This document shows, one piece after another, positions 1-11,020 of a DNA stretch of 64,000 bases. This stretch comes from Morinoia aosen (Eukaryota > Arthropoda > Malacostraca > Amphipoda > Talitridae), in the NCBI GenBank assembly GCA_030386875.1, contig CM059566.1, forward strand, positions 39,902,068 to 39,966,067. The letters run 5' to 3'. The stretch's first letter is position 1, and every line of letters begins with the position of its first letter. The notes below the pieces were generated by a model, which was not told the DNA's origin, ran no database searches, and saw nothing but the letters and a program-made list of their open reading frames with translations. A program made the position numbers and the translations under genes.

Positions 1-1195
1 CCTTCAATAGATTTTTATTTTTTATTCAAAAAGTGAAGCAAGTGACCACTGGTGATTCACGCCGCATTGCTAAGATCTTCTCAGCGACCAAAAGTGTGTG
101 CAGAGATAGCGAACGTGTTAAAACTCAAGTTTGGCTAAAAAACGATAATTTCTGGAAGAAGCAACGCGCGAGGATGGGCGACCTTAGAGTGACACGAACA
201 TACAAGAAAGCCCGCCAACAAGGCACGCATCAATGAAGATTGCAACGTACACAGGAGAATTTATGGCGTGGACGAGAAGGCCTATCGGCCGCAACTCAGG
301 AACTCCATTAGCGTTATATCAAAACAGAGATTACAGCATTCTGTGTCCCTGAAGCAACATCGACGTTTCGGCGCAAGTGAGTCTGAAACTGTCCTCGAAC
401 GTGCTGCTGCCCTTCGAGCCGAACAAAACAAACCCAGAATTTAAGGCAACATCGAAAAAGTGAGCGAACACTGCATGGAAGACGCAGTCGTAACGCAAGA
501 TGCCCTTTGCGTTTTTCATGCAGTTTTTACGGCAAGAAGTACACACTAACGCTCCTGTTCTGGTCCTGCTGCAAGAATAACAATTACATTTAACAAGACG
601 TAATTGTCAGGCACGGCGTTTTATCTCGCAATTGAGATGAAGGAAGACAAAGATTTTTGAAATGCAACTATAAATCTTAAGGAACGCGAAACCGATGGGA
701 TAAAAACAAGGACCGTTTACGAAGAAAATGCGGGCTAAACTAATGATCATAAATTGCTAGGAACCTTCAAACGAATGCGCGAGCCCGAGTCGTTTGTAAC
801 CATTAGGCGAGTTACTAAGCACCCAAATTTCTAGGCAGAGAGAGACGTACGGGGGTATTTTCCGCTCAAAAATGCAGGTCCAACAGGGAAAAATTCAGGA
901 GCCGCAGCCGTAAGGTGTGCGCTCGCTGCAGACAGATTCATTTGTCATCATGGAAAATCCACTGAGTTTGCTACCCGCCTGTCGCGCATCTCTTGGCAAA
1001 AGCGTGACCTTCTCTACAGAGGAAGTGTTGTTTGAGTGGTCGAGGTTCCCAAAACAAAAACATGGACATTAAAATTGTGCAGTGTTAGTTTTATGTTCGG
1101 TGCTGGAAAATATGGCCCAGAGCAACTTGGTAGCATCTATGCAGTATATCGGAAGCACGTTAAAATGGCCTCACAATAGAGAGGGATACGGGGAA
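1..1195. other. Mostly unassigned sequence with weak open frames
   Basis: I see no identifiable gene. A + strand frame opens with ATG at 33 and runs to 236. A second + frame is open from 193 to 549 with a single internal TAA at 442-444 and has no ATG near its start. The second frame has a plausible amino-acid mix, rich in Arg, Lys and Glu, and could be a decayed transposase or other old coding remnant, but I recognise no motif. A minus-strand frame at 331-546 overlaps it and cannot also be real. From 550 to 1195 I see nothing. Confidence 0.3.
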
Positions 1196-1199
1196 TGAG

Positions 1200-1500
1200 A
1201 GACTAGATTAGATAAGTTAGTTAGAGTCTCCCTGACAGCAACAAAGGAGTTTTAAAGAGAGGCAGAAGGAAGGCACCGTTTAATATAGACCTATGGGACT
1301 GTGAAATCTACGCACAATGTGCATAGATACAATAAATTGAGAAGAGAAGAAAGTTCACAAAACATGATAAATGATGAAGCAAAAAGTAGTTGGCACAGAA
1401 GAACGGGACAGCAGTGAACTGAAAAAGATGGTCCAGAACAAAAAAAAAAAAGAAAAATAACCATTTCAATACAAGGAGGGCCTAACTATTCTTTAGCTCA
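1200..1500 (+). mobile_element. Dispersed ~360-bp repeat family, copy 1
   Basis: First of about eleven copies of one dispersed family in this window. Recurring landmarks, in order, are a CCTCCCTAACCACRACAAAG-like head, GAGAGGAAGGAGGAAGGC, ACCATTTAGTATGGAGTT, GGAATCTATGCACAAGGTGC, GGACAGCAGTGAACCGAAAA, GATGGTCCGTAACAAAACAA, CTAACCTTTAGCTCGGGCCC and CCCCCTGAGAGCGCTAATTC. This copy is diverged, has an A-run near 1440 and stops after the CTTTAGCTC block. There is no ORF and no visible pol III B box, so the class (SINE-like or MITE-like) is open. Confidence 0.75.
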
Positions 1501-1865
1501 ATAGCTCACTTATTTTATGTAAAAAATAGTGAACTATCTCGCGTCGAAGAAATAATTTAATCATTGCATTTATTATTCATTAACAGTATTAATCCTAATA
1601 TAATCATTAATCATTGACGAAAAAAAATTTAAAGAATCATTGCATTAAGCAATGACGTACAGCGATGCCCATCACGAAGTGAAAATAAAAGACTAAATAA
1701 CCCACTCTTTACGCTAGTTTCAAGTAAAAATAAGATCATACAATGAATTAAGTCAGCAACATTGCCGTAGAGTGCACACGCGTCGTACACAAGCACACAC
1801 AATAATCCAACGAGAAGTTATGGCGGATATTGCAAAATTTACGTTAATAACAACAAAATAACTCA

Positions 1866-1866
<1 letters not shown>
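1501..1866. other. AT-rich unassigned spacer
   Basis: Short runs of TTAATCATT-like words recur around 1555-1650, suggesting a decayed low-complexity repeat. I see no gene or element ends. Confidence 0.5.

Positions 1867-1911
<45 letters not shown>
1867..1911. repeat. (ATT)n microsatellite
   Basis: About fifteen uninterrupted ATT triplets lie just upstream of dispersed-family copy 2. Confidence 0.97.
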
Positions 1912-1913
<2 letters not shown>

Positions 1914-1914
1914 G

Positions 1915-2262
1915 GAAAGTTTTAGCATCCCTAAACCACGACAAAGATGTTCCAAAAGAGGAAACAGGATGGCACCATTTAGTATGGAGTTGAGGGAACG
2001 CGGAATCTATGCACAAGGTGCACAGAAACAAGAAGCTAAGAAAGAAGTTCATGAAACAAGAAAAAAGTTGAAGAAGAAAGTAGTGGCTGCTGAAAAACAG
2101 GACAGCAGTGAACCGAAAAAAGATGGTCCGTAACAAAACAAAAACCTATTTTATTACAACAAAAAGGAAGCCTACCTAACCTTTAGCTCGGGCCCTCACA
2201 TTAGCCCTCACGGACCCTTGGAGCGCTAATTCCCATAGAACAAAATAACTCACAAATTCTGT
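1915..2262 (+). mobile_element. Dispersed ~360-bp repeat family, copy 2
   Basis: One of the better preserved copies. It has the head (CATCCCTAAACCACGACAAA), the ACCATTTAGTATGGAGTT block, the GGACAGCAGTGAACCGAAAA block, and the CCTAACCTTTAGCTCGGGCC and GAGCGCTAATTCCCATAG tail blocks in order. Confidence 0.85.
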
Positions 2263-2292
2263 TCGCGATAACGGCTTAAACAGCACATTTAC

Positions 2293-2352
2293 GTCAACAA
2301 CAAGAACAAGAACAACAACAATAACAAGAACAACAACAATAACAAGAACACA
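2293..2352 (+). repeat. AAC/AAG-rich simple repeat
   Basis: Imperfect run of AACAAC, AAGAAC and AATAAC triplets between dispersed-family copies 2 and 3. Confidence 0.9.
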
Positions 2353-2424
2353 CATCAAATGCAGGTGGCAATAACAGCACAAGCAACATTCTCCTGCAAC
2401 TACGATGAGCAGTTTACGCTATAG

Positions 2425-2765
2425 GTTTTTAGTTTGAGCTCCCCTGACCAAAATAAAGGTGTTTCTGAGAGAGAAAAAAATGAAAGAACCATTTTGAATG
2501 GACTTGAGGGAACGGGAATCAGTGCGCAATCCTTGTCACCACACTCGGTGTTTAGAAAAGCAAGATTGAAATAAGGTTATTAAACAAGATAAAAGTTGAA
2601 GAACATACAGTTGAAGAGTTAAAAGTTGGAGTATTAGATTGTGAAACAAACTAAGGGAAAAAAGATGGCCTGTAACAAAACAAAACCTGACACCGGTACC
2701 TCTCATCTTTCCCTCTGGGAACGCTAATGCCCACAAACACATTAGTTGTGAACTTCTCAGCGGAC
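2425..2765 (+). mobile_element. Dispersed ~360-bp repeat family, copy 3 (diverged)
   Basis: Head-like and middle blocks are recognisable (CCATTTTGAATGGACTTGAG, AACAAGATAAAAGTTGAAGA, GATGGCCTGTAACAAAACAA, GGGAACGCTAATGCCCACAA), but the copy is more diverged than copies 2 and 6. Three copies in one orientation within 1.6 kb suggest local duplication or preferred insertion. Confidence 0.7.
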
Positions 2766-2889
2766 AACAACACATTAAATCAAACCACCAATAAAGGAGT
2801 AAGTCACGCATCCTTACGTCAATAACATACAAATCCAACAAATCCTGCTGGAAACAACGATAAAAAATCACGAACATTCTTGCCAACGA

Positions 2890-3492
2890 TATACAAAAAA
2901 TCTCGCAAGCAGCAACGGCGAAAATAACACACTTGCAGCAACGACACACAGCAAATCCCTATAGCAACGGCGTAAATGACACATAACTACGTCACTAACG
3001 TACAGAAAATATCACGGATACACGAGCGAAAATAACACACACCCGCGACAACGACACAAAGCCAATGCCTCTCGCAACAACGGCAAAAATAACACACACT
3101 TGCAGCAACGACACACAGCAAATGCCTCTCGCAACAAAAGCGAAAATAACACACACTTGCAGCAACGACACACAACAAATCCCGTTGACAACAACGACGA
3201 AAATAACACACACTCTCGACAATGAGACACAAGGAATGACGCTAGCAATGAAGGCACAAATAACACACACTCTCGACAACGAGACACAACAAATGCCGCT
3301 AGCAATGAAGGCACGAATAACACACACTCTCGACAACGAGACACAACAAATGCCGCTAGCAATGAAGGCACAAATAACACACACTCTCGAACACGAGACA
3401 CAACAAATGACGCCAGCAATGAAGGCACAAATAACACACACTCTCGAACACGAGACACAAATGACGCCAGCAATGAAGGCACAAATAACAGT
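2890..3492 (+). repeat. 57-bp tandem array, about 10 copies
   Basis: The unit includes AAATAACACACACTCTCGAC followed by GAGACACAACAAATG and GCAATGAAGGCAC. The unit is 19 codons long, and open frames run on both strands (3065-3517 plus; 2995-3621 minus). The left end (2890-3060) is degenerate and the right end homogeneous, giving an age gradient. I do not regard the frames as genes. Confidence 0.95.
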
Positions 3493-3872
3493 GAGGACCG
3501 CACCAACGAAGGACTGACAGACAGGCAGGCTGGAGTCCTCGACGGCATCGCCCAGGAAGCAATTAAAACTTGAATACATTACAGGATGCGGCAAGCGAGC
3601 GTGCAGTTGGACGGAATTCATGACAGCCAGATATTATTCAATGGCACATGTAAAATCAAATTGAAGCGCGAAGAGTGTGGGCCGAACTGGCGCAGTTAAA
3701 TGATCGCCATAAAACAGGTGTCGCCGCGCTGCGCCTTCGTTCATTCGGTTAAAACTGCGACGGAGAGGCTATTGCCTCCAGCGTAAACTGATTTTAGCGC
3801 CTGCGTTTACATTGAACTGGTTTAAGGATTCACGATAGGATTGAAGTGGCTCCAGAATCTACGTCTGGAATA
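3493..3872. other. Unassigned spacer
   Basis: I see no gene. Around 3790-3870 there are words (GATTCACGATAGGATTGAAG, AATCTACGTCTGGAAT) resembling decayed units that also occur at 5062-5230. Confidence 0.4.
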
Positions 3873-3963
3873 AAAAAATTTGTTGACACATTTGAGTGTG
3901 TCAAATAAATTTTTGACACATTTAAGTGTGTTCAAAAGAAATGTTAACACATCAGGGTGTATC
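3873..3963. repeat. ~30-bp tandem repeat with stem-loop core, 3 copies
   Basis: Each unit contains a GACACA...TGTGTC type inverted repeat. In the first copy TTGACACA (3883-3890) pairs perfectly with TGTGTCAA (3897-3904) across a 6-nt loop. The second and third copies retain weaker versions. Confidence 0.8.
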
Positions 3964-4417
3964 GCCTTTGACCACATGGTCTAACGATGGGCAAAGCTAA
4001 ATCACATATTTTCATAAGGTGATAGACTATTTGGTTGAAAATTTAGCTGACCTTGAAATTTGTGAAAAATTAATTCACAAATTAACAATTCACAGTTAAT
4101 TATTCAGGTAATTATTCAAGTCAATTTTCTTCAAAAATCATTAGATGGTCTCTATTTTTCTTCACATTTTAGGAATTGTCAGTTTATTAGTGTAATCAAA
4201 AGTTGGTCTGAAAAGGTGAAACATTCGAAGTAATATCGACTTATGCTGAATGTGTTACCCTAGGCTCATCTATGTGTGTCGTATCAGCTCATGACACAGA
4301 AAAATGTATCACAATCCATTAATTAATGATGTGAACGACACGTTTTTGTGAGCGTCATTTTTATGAGAAGTTGACTCACAAAAAGTGCTGGTTTGTGATA
4401 TGTTTTTCCTCAGCGTG
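3964..4417. other. AT-rich unassigned spacer
   Basis: Includes a decayed AATTAACAATTCAC / AGTTAATTATTCAGG duplication around 4068-4125. I see nothing else. Confidence 0.5.
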
Positions 4418-5061
4418 CTTTTGGAACTACGGCTGGAACGAACTGACGCAAGATCAACGCCAGCTTTTGGAGCTACGGCTGGAACGAACTGACGCAAGAT
4501 CAACGCCAGCTTTTGGAGCTACGGCTGGAACGAACTGACGCAAGATCAACGCCAGCTTTTGGAGCTACGGCTGGAACGAACTGACGCAAGATCAACGCCA
4601 GCTTTTGGAGCTACGGCTGGAACGAACTGACGCAAGGTCAACGCCAGCTTTTGGAACTCCGGCTGGAACGAACTGACGCAAGATCAACGCCAGCTTTTGG
4701 AACTACGGCTGGAACGAACTGACGCAAGATCAACGCCAGCTTTTGGAGCTACGGCTGGAACGAACTGACGCAAGATCAACGCCAGCTTTTGGAGCTACGG
4801 CTGGAACGAACTGACGCAAGATCAACGCCAGCTTTTGGAACTACGGCTGGAACGAACTGACGCAAGATCAACGCCAGCTTTTGGAACTACGGCTGGAACG
4901 AACTGACGCAAGATCAACGCCAGCTTTTGGAACTACGGCTGGAACGAACTGACGCAAGATCAACGCCAGCTTTTGGAACTACGGCTGGAACGAACTGACG
5001 CAAGATCAACGCCAGCTTTTGGAACTACCGCTGGAACGAACTGATACAAGATCAACGCCAG
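4418..5061 (+). repeat. 46-bp tandem array, 14 copies
   Basis: The unit contains CTTTTGGAGCTACGGCTGGA, then ACGAACTGACGCAAGATCAA, then CGCCAG. The span is almost exactly fourteen units. Variation is limited to GGAGCTAC/GGAACTAC/GGAACTCC and a few single substitutions, so the array is young or well homogenised. 46 is not a multiple of three and no long frame is formed. Confidence 0.97.
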
Positions 5062-5690
5062 GTGCAGGATCTACGTTTGGATTGATTTGGGCTCAGGATC
5101 AATAACGACCGGAATGTAGTGGTTCAAGATGAACCTCTGGCTAAGATGGGTTCAAGATCTGTGTCTGTAATAACCTGAGTTCAAGATGTGGGTTTAGAAT
5201 AAACTGGGCTCAATATTTACGTCAAAAATGATGTCATACTAAGACAATAAAGATTAATAAAACGATGAAAATCTGCGAAGGTTGAGCGAGAAAATTTCTA
5301 GGACAGAAACTTAATGTTTGCAGCTCGCAAAGTTCAAGAGGAAGGTCAAAACAGTCACGGAGGAGTGGCACGGTCAAAGTAACAAGGACGTCGCGGTGAG
5401 GCGAAGATGGTCGTGGTATATCCGCAACATCAAGCCATTGACACTTAACAATACCGCACCTCTAAGTGTTGAAGAAAATAAAATTTAGTCTTGGATACGA
5501 AGGAAAATTACACTTAGAAATGAACTGCATTTATTTACCAACTGCTCCAGTGTGTCATTTCATTTCATAGTTATGTTGATTCTCGATGACCGCATCATTA
5601 AGCTGTAAGCACCACCACACACAGCACACACCCACATAATACCACCACGATTAGTGGTATTGTGTTTTGATGGTTTTCAGTATTGAAGGG
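5062..5690. other. Decayed repeat then unassigned spacer
   Basis: Positions 5062-5230 carry four or five degenerate units of about 30-40 bp built on GGTTCAAGATNTRNGT-like words, probably an older layer on which the 46-bp array grew. I see nothing from 5231 to 5690 except a short CACCACACACAGCACACACC run near 5612. Confidence 0.5.
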
Positions 5691-5696
5691 TCTCAA

Positions 5697-5932
5697 TAAT
5701 GAAGGTTCTCGAAAATGAAGCGCAGAAGCCTTCTGCCGAGATCATCACCGTACAAGCGGTCCTCAATAATGAAGCGTGGAAACCATCGGCCGAGAAGATC
5801 ACCGTACAAGCAGTCCTCAATAACGAAGCGTAGAAACCATCGGCCGAGATTAACACCGTACAAGCAGTCCTCAATAACGAAGCGTAGAAACCATCGGCCG
5901 AGATTGGCACCGTACAAGAAGTCCCAATAACG
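5697..5932 (+). repeat. 54-bp tandem array, about 4 copies
   Basis: The unit includes AATAACGAAGCGTAGAAACC and ATCGGCCGAGATT, then CACCGTACAAGCAGTCCTC. The unit is 18 codons, so both strands show open frames (5715-5930 plus; 5677-6033 minus). The left copy is the most diverged. Confidence 0.95.
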
Positions 5933-6164
5933 ATGAGAGGAGCGAGATGATTGCTCACCACACCGCCAGTCTCTGGAGGTAATGAGCTCAGTGTCGTGAG
6001 GTCGTAGAAGGACACGCTAGGCGGGACGTGCAACCAAATAAAGGGAAAATCTATAAATTCATCGACGACGCGGGCGTTGGGTTTGTTAGCCGGTCATCAG
6101 GCTTGATTGCTCGCTGCACTCGCGCAATGGCGAGCGGGAATGCTCGAAGGTTGAACGGAAGACA

Positions 6165-6595
6165 TGCCTTCAGGAGATGTTTTCGTGGAAAAAGGTCTTT
6201 CAATAGAGAATTTCTTTCAGGGGAGGAAGGTCTTTTTGAAGGGGAAAGGTGATTTAGGGGAAAAGGTCTTAGATTCTAAGGAAAAAGATTTTTCAAGAGA
6301 AAAACGTTTTTCAAAGGAGAAAGGTATTTCGAGGAAAAAGATTTTCGAGGGAAGGTCCATTAAGGGAAATGGTTCATGGAGGGAAAAGGTTCATCATGGA
6401 GAAAGTTTTTCAAAGGAAGAAGTTCTTTCATGGGAAAAGGATTTTTTTTACTAAAAAAGGTCTTTTTAGGGAAAAGGTCTTTTTAGGGAAAATGTCTTTT
6501 AAGGGAAAAGGTCTTCTAAGAAAGAATTTTTTTTTCAAAAGAAAAGTCATCAACTGGAAAAATTTCTTTCAGGGCAAAAGTTTCTCAATGGATTG
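6165..6595 (+). repeat. Degenerate purine-rich ~17-20-bp tandem array
   Basis: Repeated GGGAAAAGGTCTTTTNAAGG-like units with strong A+G bias on the + strand and many indels. The word set matches 7612-8250, so this is probably the left half of one older domain split by later events. Confidence 0.85.
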
Positions 6596-6599
6596 ATTG

Positions 6600-6745
6600 A
6601 TTGAAAAAATTGATCGTAACAAAACAAAACAAAAAAATATTTTATTCCAACAAAAAGAAGGCGTAAGGGAAGATCTTACATGTACCCCCTGAGAGCGCTA
6701 ATTCCCATAGATACAATAATTGTATGCTCCTCAAGGGATCAACAT
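6600..6745 (+). mobile_element. Dispersed ~360-bp repeat family, copy 4 (3' part)
   Basis: Only the tail blocks are present: GATCGTAACAAAACAAAACA, then TATTTTATTCCAACAAAAAG, then CCCCCTGAGAGCGCTAATTC and ATAATTGTATGCTCCTCAAG. It lies at the edge of the purine-rich array. Confidence 0.75.
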
Positions 6746-6937
6746 AAATAACGTACAACAACATTCGTACAGAAGGTTAGTTGTGCGGTACGCCGGTCTC
6801 TCCATAGAGATAAAAACAAGAATGAAAAACCCTCCTAATCACAAATCTAAATCCACATCAGACTCCTGTCACAATTGTTGCTGATCCTGTGGTGAGTGGC
6901 TACGGCTTCCACTGAGTAGCGCATGTCCTCCAAGCTA

Positions 6938-7499
6938 CACTGACGAAGACAGGCACTGTCGCTACACTGAAGTGAACAGACACTATCGCTGCATTGACGA
7001 GGACAGAAACTGCGCTACACTGACGAGGACAGACACTGACGCTATACTGACGAGGACAGACACTGTCGCTACACTGACTAGGACAGACACTGTCGCTATA
7101 CTGACGAGGACAGACACTGTTGCTACACTGATGAGGACAGACACCGTCACTACACTGACGAGGACAGACACCGTCGCTACACTGACGAGGACAGACAATG
7201 TCGCTACACTGACGAGGACAGACACTGTCGCTACACTGACGAGGACAGACACTGTCGCTACATTGACGAGGACAGACACCGTCGCTACACTGACGAGGAC
7301 AGACACCGTCGCTACACTGACGAGGACAGACAATGTCGCTACACTGACGAGGACAGACACTGTTGCTTCACTGACGAGGACAGACATTGTCACTACATTG
7401 ACGAGGACAGACACTGTTGCTACACTGACGAGGACAGACCCTCTCGCTACACTGATGAGGACAGACACTCTCGCTACACTGACGAGGACAGACACCATC
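6938..7499 (+). repeat. 27-bp tandem array, about 20 copies
   Basis: The unit reads CGCTACACTGACGAGGACAG then ACACTGT. The first two or three copies are degenerate. Nine-codon periodicity leaves frames open on both strands (6972-7514 plus, period TRTDTVATL; 6983-7501 minus, period VSVLVSVAT). The substitutions show no clear coding constraint. Confidence 0.97.
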
Positions 7500-7611
7500 A
7501 ATGTACCCTACTGAGTGTACACAGCCCAGGAAGCTCGCAGGGCACAAAGATGACCCTCAGTCTTGTGATGCACATACAACCATCCTTACTCCTCTGATAC
7601 AATTTTTAGGT

Positions 7612-8250
7612 AACAGTTTTGTTTTAGGAAAAGGTGTTTTCAAGGACGAGTGGTTTTCAAGGACACGTGGTTTTCAAGGACAAGTGGTTTTCAAGGACAA
7701 GTGGTTTTCAAGGACAAGTGGTTTTCAAGGACAAGTGGTTTTCAAGGACAAGTGGTTTTCAAGGACAAGTGGTTTTCAAGGACAAGTGGTTTTCAAGGAC
7801 AAGTGGTTTTCAAGGACAAGTGGTTTTCAAGAACAAGTGGTTTTCAAGGACAAGTGGTTTTCAAGAACAAGTGGTTTTCAAGGACAAGTGGTTTTCAAGG
7901 ACAAGTGGTTTTCAAGGACAAGTGGTTTTCAAGGACAAGTGGTTTTCAAGGACAAGTGGTTTTCAAGAACAAGTGGTTTTCAAGGACAAGTGGTTTTCAA
8001 GGACAAGTGGTTTTCAAGGACGAAATATTTTGAAAGACAAGAAGTTTTAATGGAAAAGGTCTTTTCAGCGAATAGTTCTTGTTAAGGTGAAAGGTTTCAA
8101 ATAAATACGTTTCTCCGAGGGAGAAAGGTTTTCTCTAAGGAAAAATGCCTTCTCAACAAAATGATCGTTTCGAAAAAAAAACGTTTTTTCAAGGGAACAG
8201 GTTTTCTTTAGGGATCAGGGTCATTCCAGAAAAAATATCTCTCCGAAGAA
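7612..8250 (+). repeat. 17-bp tandem array (core 7632-8036) in purine-rich domain
   Basis: The core is about 24 copies of GTGGTTTTCAAGGACAA with rare GAACAA variants. The period is not a multiple of three and the unit is stop-free, so all three + frames stay open and each gives the same 17-residue period. Flanks at 7612-7632 and 8040-8250 are degenerate GGAAAAGGTNTTTTC-like units shared with 6165-6595. Confidence 0.97.
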
Positions 8251-8889
8251 AAATTCGCTGGAACTCATTTTATTTTTTGGTTACCATTACTGCGCCGAGA
8301 TCCAACTCTCATAAAATCGTTTGCTTCAAAATATTTTTAAAACGTCCTTTCTTCTAAATTTAGCTTAGCTAGTTTAGTTTTTCCTAAATTACAAATATCT
8401 TATAGATTGTTTAAATTCTTTCCTAATTTTTTTTTTTTAATTTATTTCTCGAAATTTTGTCATAATATTGTCCATTCTCCTAATATTGTTTGCTTCAAAA
8501 TGTCACCACACGAGCCTCTACCCCAACACGCTCTTCTGATGCCCCACCAACTTCCAGGGTCGGGATTGAAAAAGAGATAAAAAACAAACAAAGTAAAACA
8601 CTTATTAGCCTGAGAAAGCCATCCTTGTTATTTTCGGGTATCAGGTTTTTTCAGCCATTTAATTGTGAGCAGGTTTTGTTTAAGCCAAACTCTTTACAAG
8701 TATCGCAATCTCAAACCCCTGTTGCAATAAAAACTCCTATAATCTCAAGCCCTTATTGCAATCAAAAACCCTGATTGCAATCTCAAACCCCAATCCAATT
8801 TTTTCCGTCACAACCCCAAGTTGATTCACGCTTTTCAAGTCGCCATTCCAGGTTTAAAAGCCAAGCACACTCTCCTCTCCACATACCTC
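8251..8889. other. AT-rich spacer with small decayed repeat
   Basis: Positions 8251-8480 are AT-rich with no feature. Around 8705-8800 three or four degenerate units containing TTGCAATCTCAAACCCC-like words occur. No gene is recognised. Confidence 0.5.
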
Positions 8890-9335
8890 TGTAAACCCCA
8901 AACCTCGTACTCCTAGCAACTCCACAACCCCAAGCCTAAAAACCACCAACACACTCCCTACATACCCCCTCACCGAACTCCTCTCCCTCAGAAGCCTCTC
9001 TTCCCCACAACCTCAGGTCCCAGACAGAATATTCCCTATATACCCCAACCTCACCCCTTCCCCACCAACCCCCCTCCTCCCACAACCCCAGGTGCATGAC
9101 CCGAGTACACTCTTTACATACCTCAACCTCACCCTTGCACAACTCCTCTCCCCACAACCCCAGTTCCCAGAGCCCAACACTCTCTAGACACCCCAACCTT
9201 ACCCCTCCACAACCCCTCTCCTTACAACCCCAGGTCCCACACAGCACACTCCCTATATACCCCAAATTTCCCCCTCTCTCCCCACCAACCTCTTCCCCCC
9301 CAATCATCCCCCCACACACACACACACAACCCAGG
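8890..9335 (+). repeat. C-rich degenerate tandem array, ~80-110-bp units
   Basis: Strongly pyrimidine-biased + strand. Words such as CTCCCTATATACCCCAACCT, CACAACCCCAGGTCCCA and CTCTCCCCACAACCCC recur four or five times with indels. Frames on the minus strand (8936-9445) reflect the G-rich complement and are not supported as genes. Confidence 0.8.
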
Positions 9336-9344
9336 TGCATGACC

Positions 9345-9441
9345 CCGACGCGTCCCCGCCAGCAAGCACGCTCCGCTCTGCCCCAAAGCCGCTGTCGCGC
9401 CTGCATCGCGCCGCTGTCGCGCCTGCATCGCGCCGCCGGCA
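9345..9441. other. GC-rich CpG-containing islet
   Basis: About 95 bp much richer in G+C than its AT-rich neighbour, including two copies of CTGTCGCGCCTGCATCGCGC. It sits between the C-rich array and the next array. No function is assigned. Confidence 0.6.
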
Positions 9442-9845
9442 ACATGTGTCGTTATAACGAACTGATTTATGACAGATATAAAATGAGCTCTTGATAACGA
9501 ATTGATTTGTATCAGAAACAAAACACGCTTCGTAATATCGAGTTGATTTATAGCAGATATAAAATGAGCTCTTGATAACGAATTGATTTGTATCAGATTC
9601 AAAACACGCTTCGTAATATCGAATTTATTTATAGCAGAAACAGAACACGCTTTTTAATAAAGAGTTTATTTCAGAAAGAAAACACGCTTTGTAATGGAGA
9701 AATGATTGATGTCAGAAACAAAAAAGCTCGAGAGTTGATTGCACAAACAAAACAAGCTTGTAACAACGAATTTATGTCAGAAATAAAATAATCTTGAAAT
9801 AAAGAATTGATCTATGCCAGAAACAAAGCGCACTTCGTAATAAAA
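9442..9845 (+). repeat. ~41-bp degenerate array with 82-bp dimer
   Basis: Units contain GATAACGAATTGATTTGTAT and CAGAAACAAAACACGCTTCG. The left part is a dimer repeated twice (9474-9555 and 9556-9637) alternating AAATGAGCTC and AACACGCTTC types. The right part decays progressively. Confidence 0.9.
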
Positions 9846-9854
9846 AAATTATTT

Positions 9855-10040
9855 CAAGGTTGAAGAACAGGTCAGCAGCAAACCGAGAAAGGATGGTCCG
9901 TAACAAAACAAAAAACTCGTTCTATTTAAACCAAAAGAAGGACTGCCTAACTCTCAGCTCGGGACCCCACATTTTCCCCCTGAGATTGCTAATTCCTATA
10001 ATTTCAATAGTTATATTCCCTTGAGAGGATTAGTGAGCTA
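9855..10040 (+). mobile_element. Dispersed ~360-bp repeat family, copy 5 (3' part)
   Basis: Starts in the CAGCAGCAAACCGAGAAAGG block, followed by ATGGTCCGTAACAAAACAA, CTAACTCTCAGCTCGGGACC and TGAGATTGCTAATTCC. The 5' half is missing, and it abuts the end of the 41-bp array. Confidence 0.75.
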
Positions 10041-10565
10041 ACATAGCAGCCTCACTTCGAGGATAATTTAATATTTTTCAAGTATATTGTAAAATTTAAT
10101 GCAACAGAAAGACAATCCCGTTTCAATGAAACTAAATAATGCTAAGAGAAGACAATCCCAATCTATTTATGCTAAAAAATACTGTGAAAAGGGAAATATT
10201 ATCTGCATATATTAAAAAAGCAATAATTTTCCGGCTAATATTGTTACTTATCTAATTAAAGGTCGTTTATACAGAAAATCGGTACAATTCATTCAATCTA
10301 TAAAATATACTTTAGGATTTAGAGGAGGAAAGAAGTAGCAACACAGCTTCGTGATATTACACACACTATTGGGAAGACAAAAACTTCAGCGCGTTTTAAA
10401 AAAAATATCCAAGAGACAGTACAAATACTTTTGTTTCTGTTCAAAAATGTCCAATAGTTTATCTGGAAAACTTCGTCCCAAATGATGCATCTCGAAAGTT
10501 CCACCCTCCGTTCGATGTTTCCAGGTTTGGAATTGTCTTATATCAGAGTGATCCACTCTCCCTAT
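10041..10565. other. AT-rich unassigned spacer
   Basis: I see no gene, element end or array. Minus-strand frames in 10319-10643 lack recognisable motifs. Confidence 0.5.
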
Positions 10566-10822
10566 GCTCGGAGCCACCACACATCCACCCCATACCCGGA
10601 GTCCCCTCACATCCACCTCATGCCCGAGTCCCCTGACATCCACCTCATGCCCAGAGTCCTCTCACATCCAGCCCATGCCCGAAGTCCCCCCACATCCACC
10701 CCATACTTGGAGTCCCAATATATCCACCCCGTGCCCGGAATCCCTCCATATCCACCCCATGCCCAGAATTCCCCCACATCTACCATATCCAGAGTCCCCC
10801 CATGTCCACCATGCCCAGAGCA
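10566..10822 (+). repeat. ~29-bp C-rich tandem array, 9 copies
   Basis: Units contain CATGCCCGGAGTCCCC and CACATCCACCCC with small indels (27-30 bp). Because of the indels all three + frames run through it with no stop. It is followed by a short GC-rich segment at 10825-10880. Confidence 0.93.
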
Positions 10823-11020
10823 CCGCCGCCCAACTTGCGCCCCACACGAAGTTGCGCAGAGTTGCGGCAGGAGGAAGGAACACTGCAGCGGATATGGAGC
10901 GCCTCCATTCAGGCAGAATTTCAGAATTTTCCGCGTCCCGAAGTTGGTATCGCTGCCGAGTGCAGGTCAGCTAGCTCCGAGGCTCATGTCTACGGAATAC
11001 GGAATCTAATAAACCCGAAA

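Noticed and set aside
1867-1911. Poly-Asn-encoding minus-strand ORF (1753-2136)
   Set aside because: The Asn run is the (ATT)n microsatellite read on the minus strand, and the rest lies in a dispersed-repeat copy.
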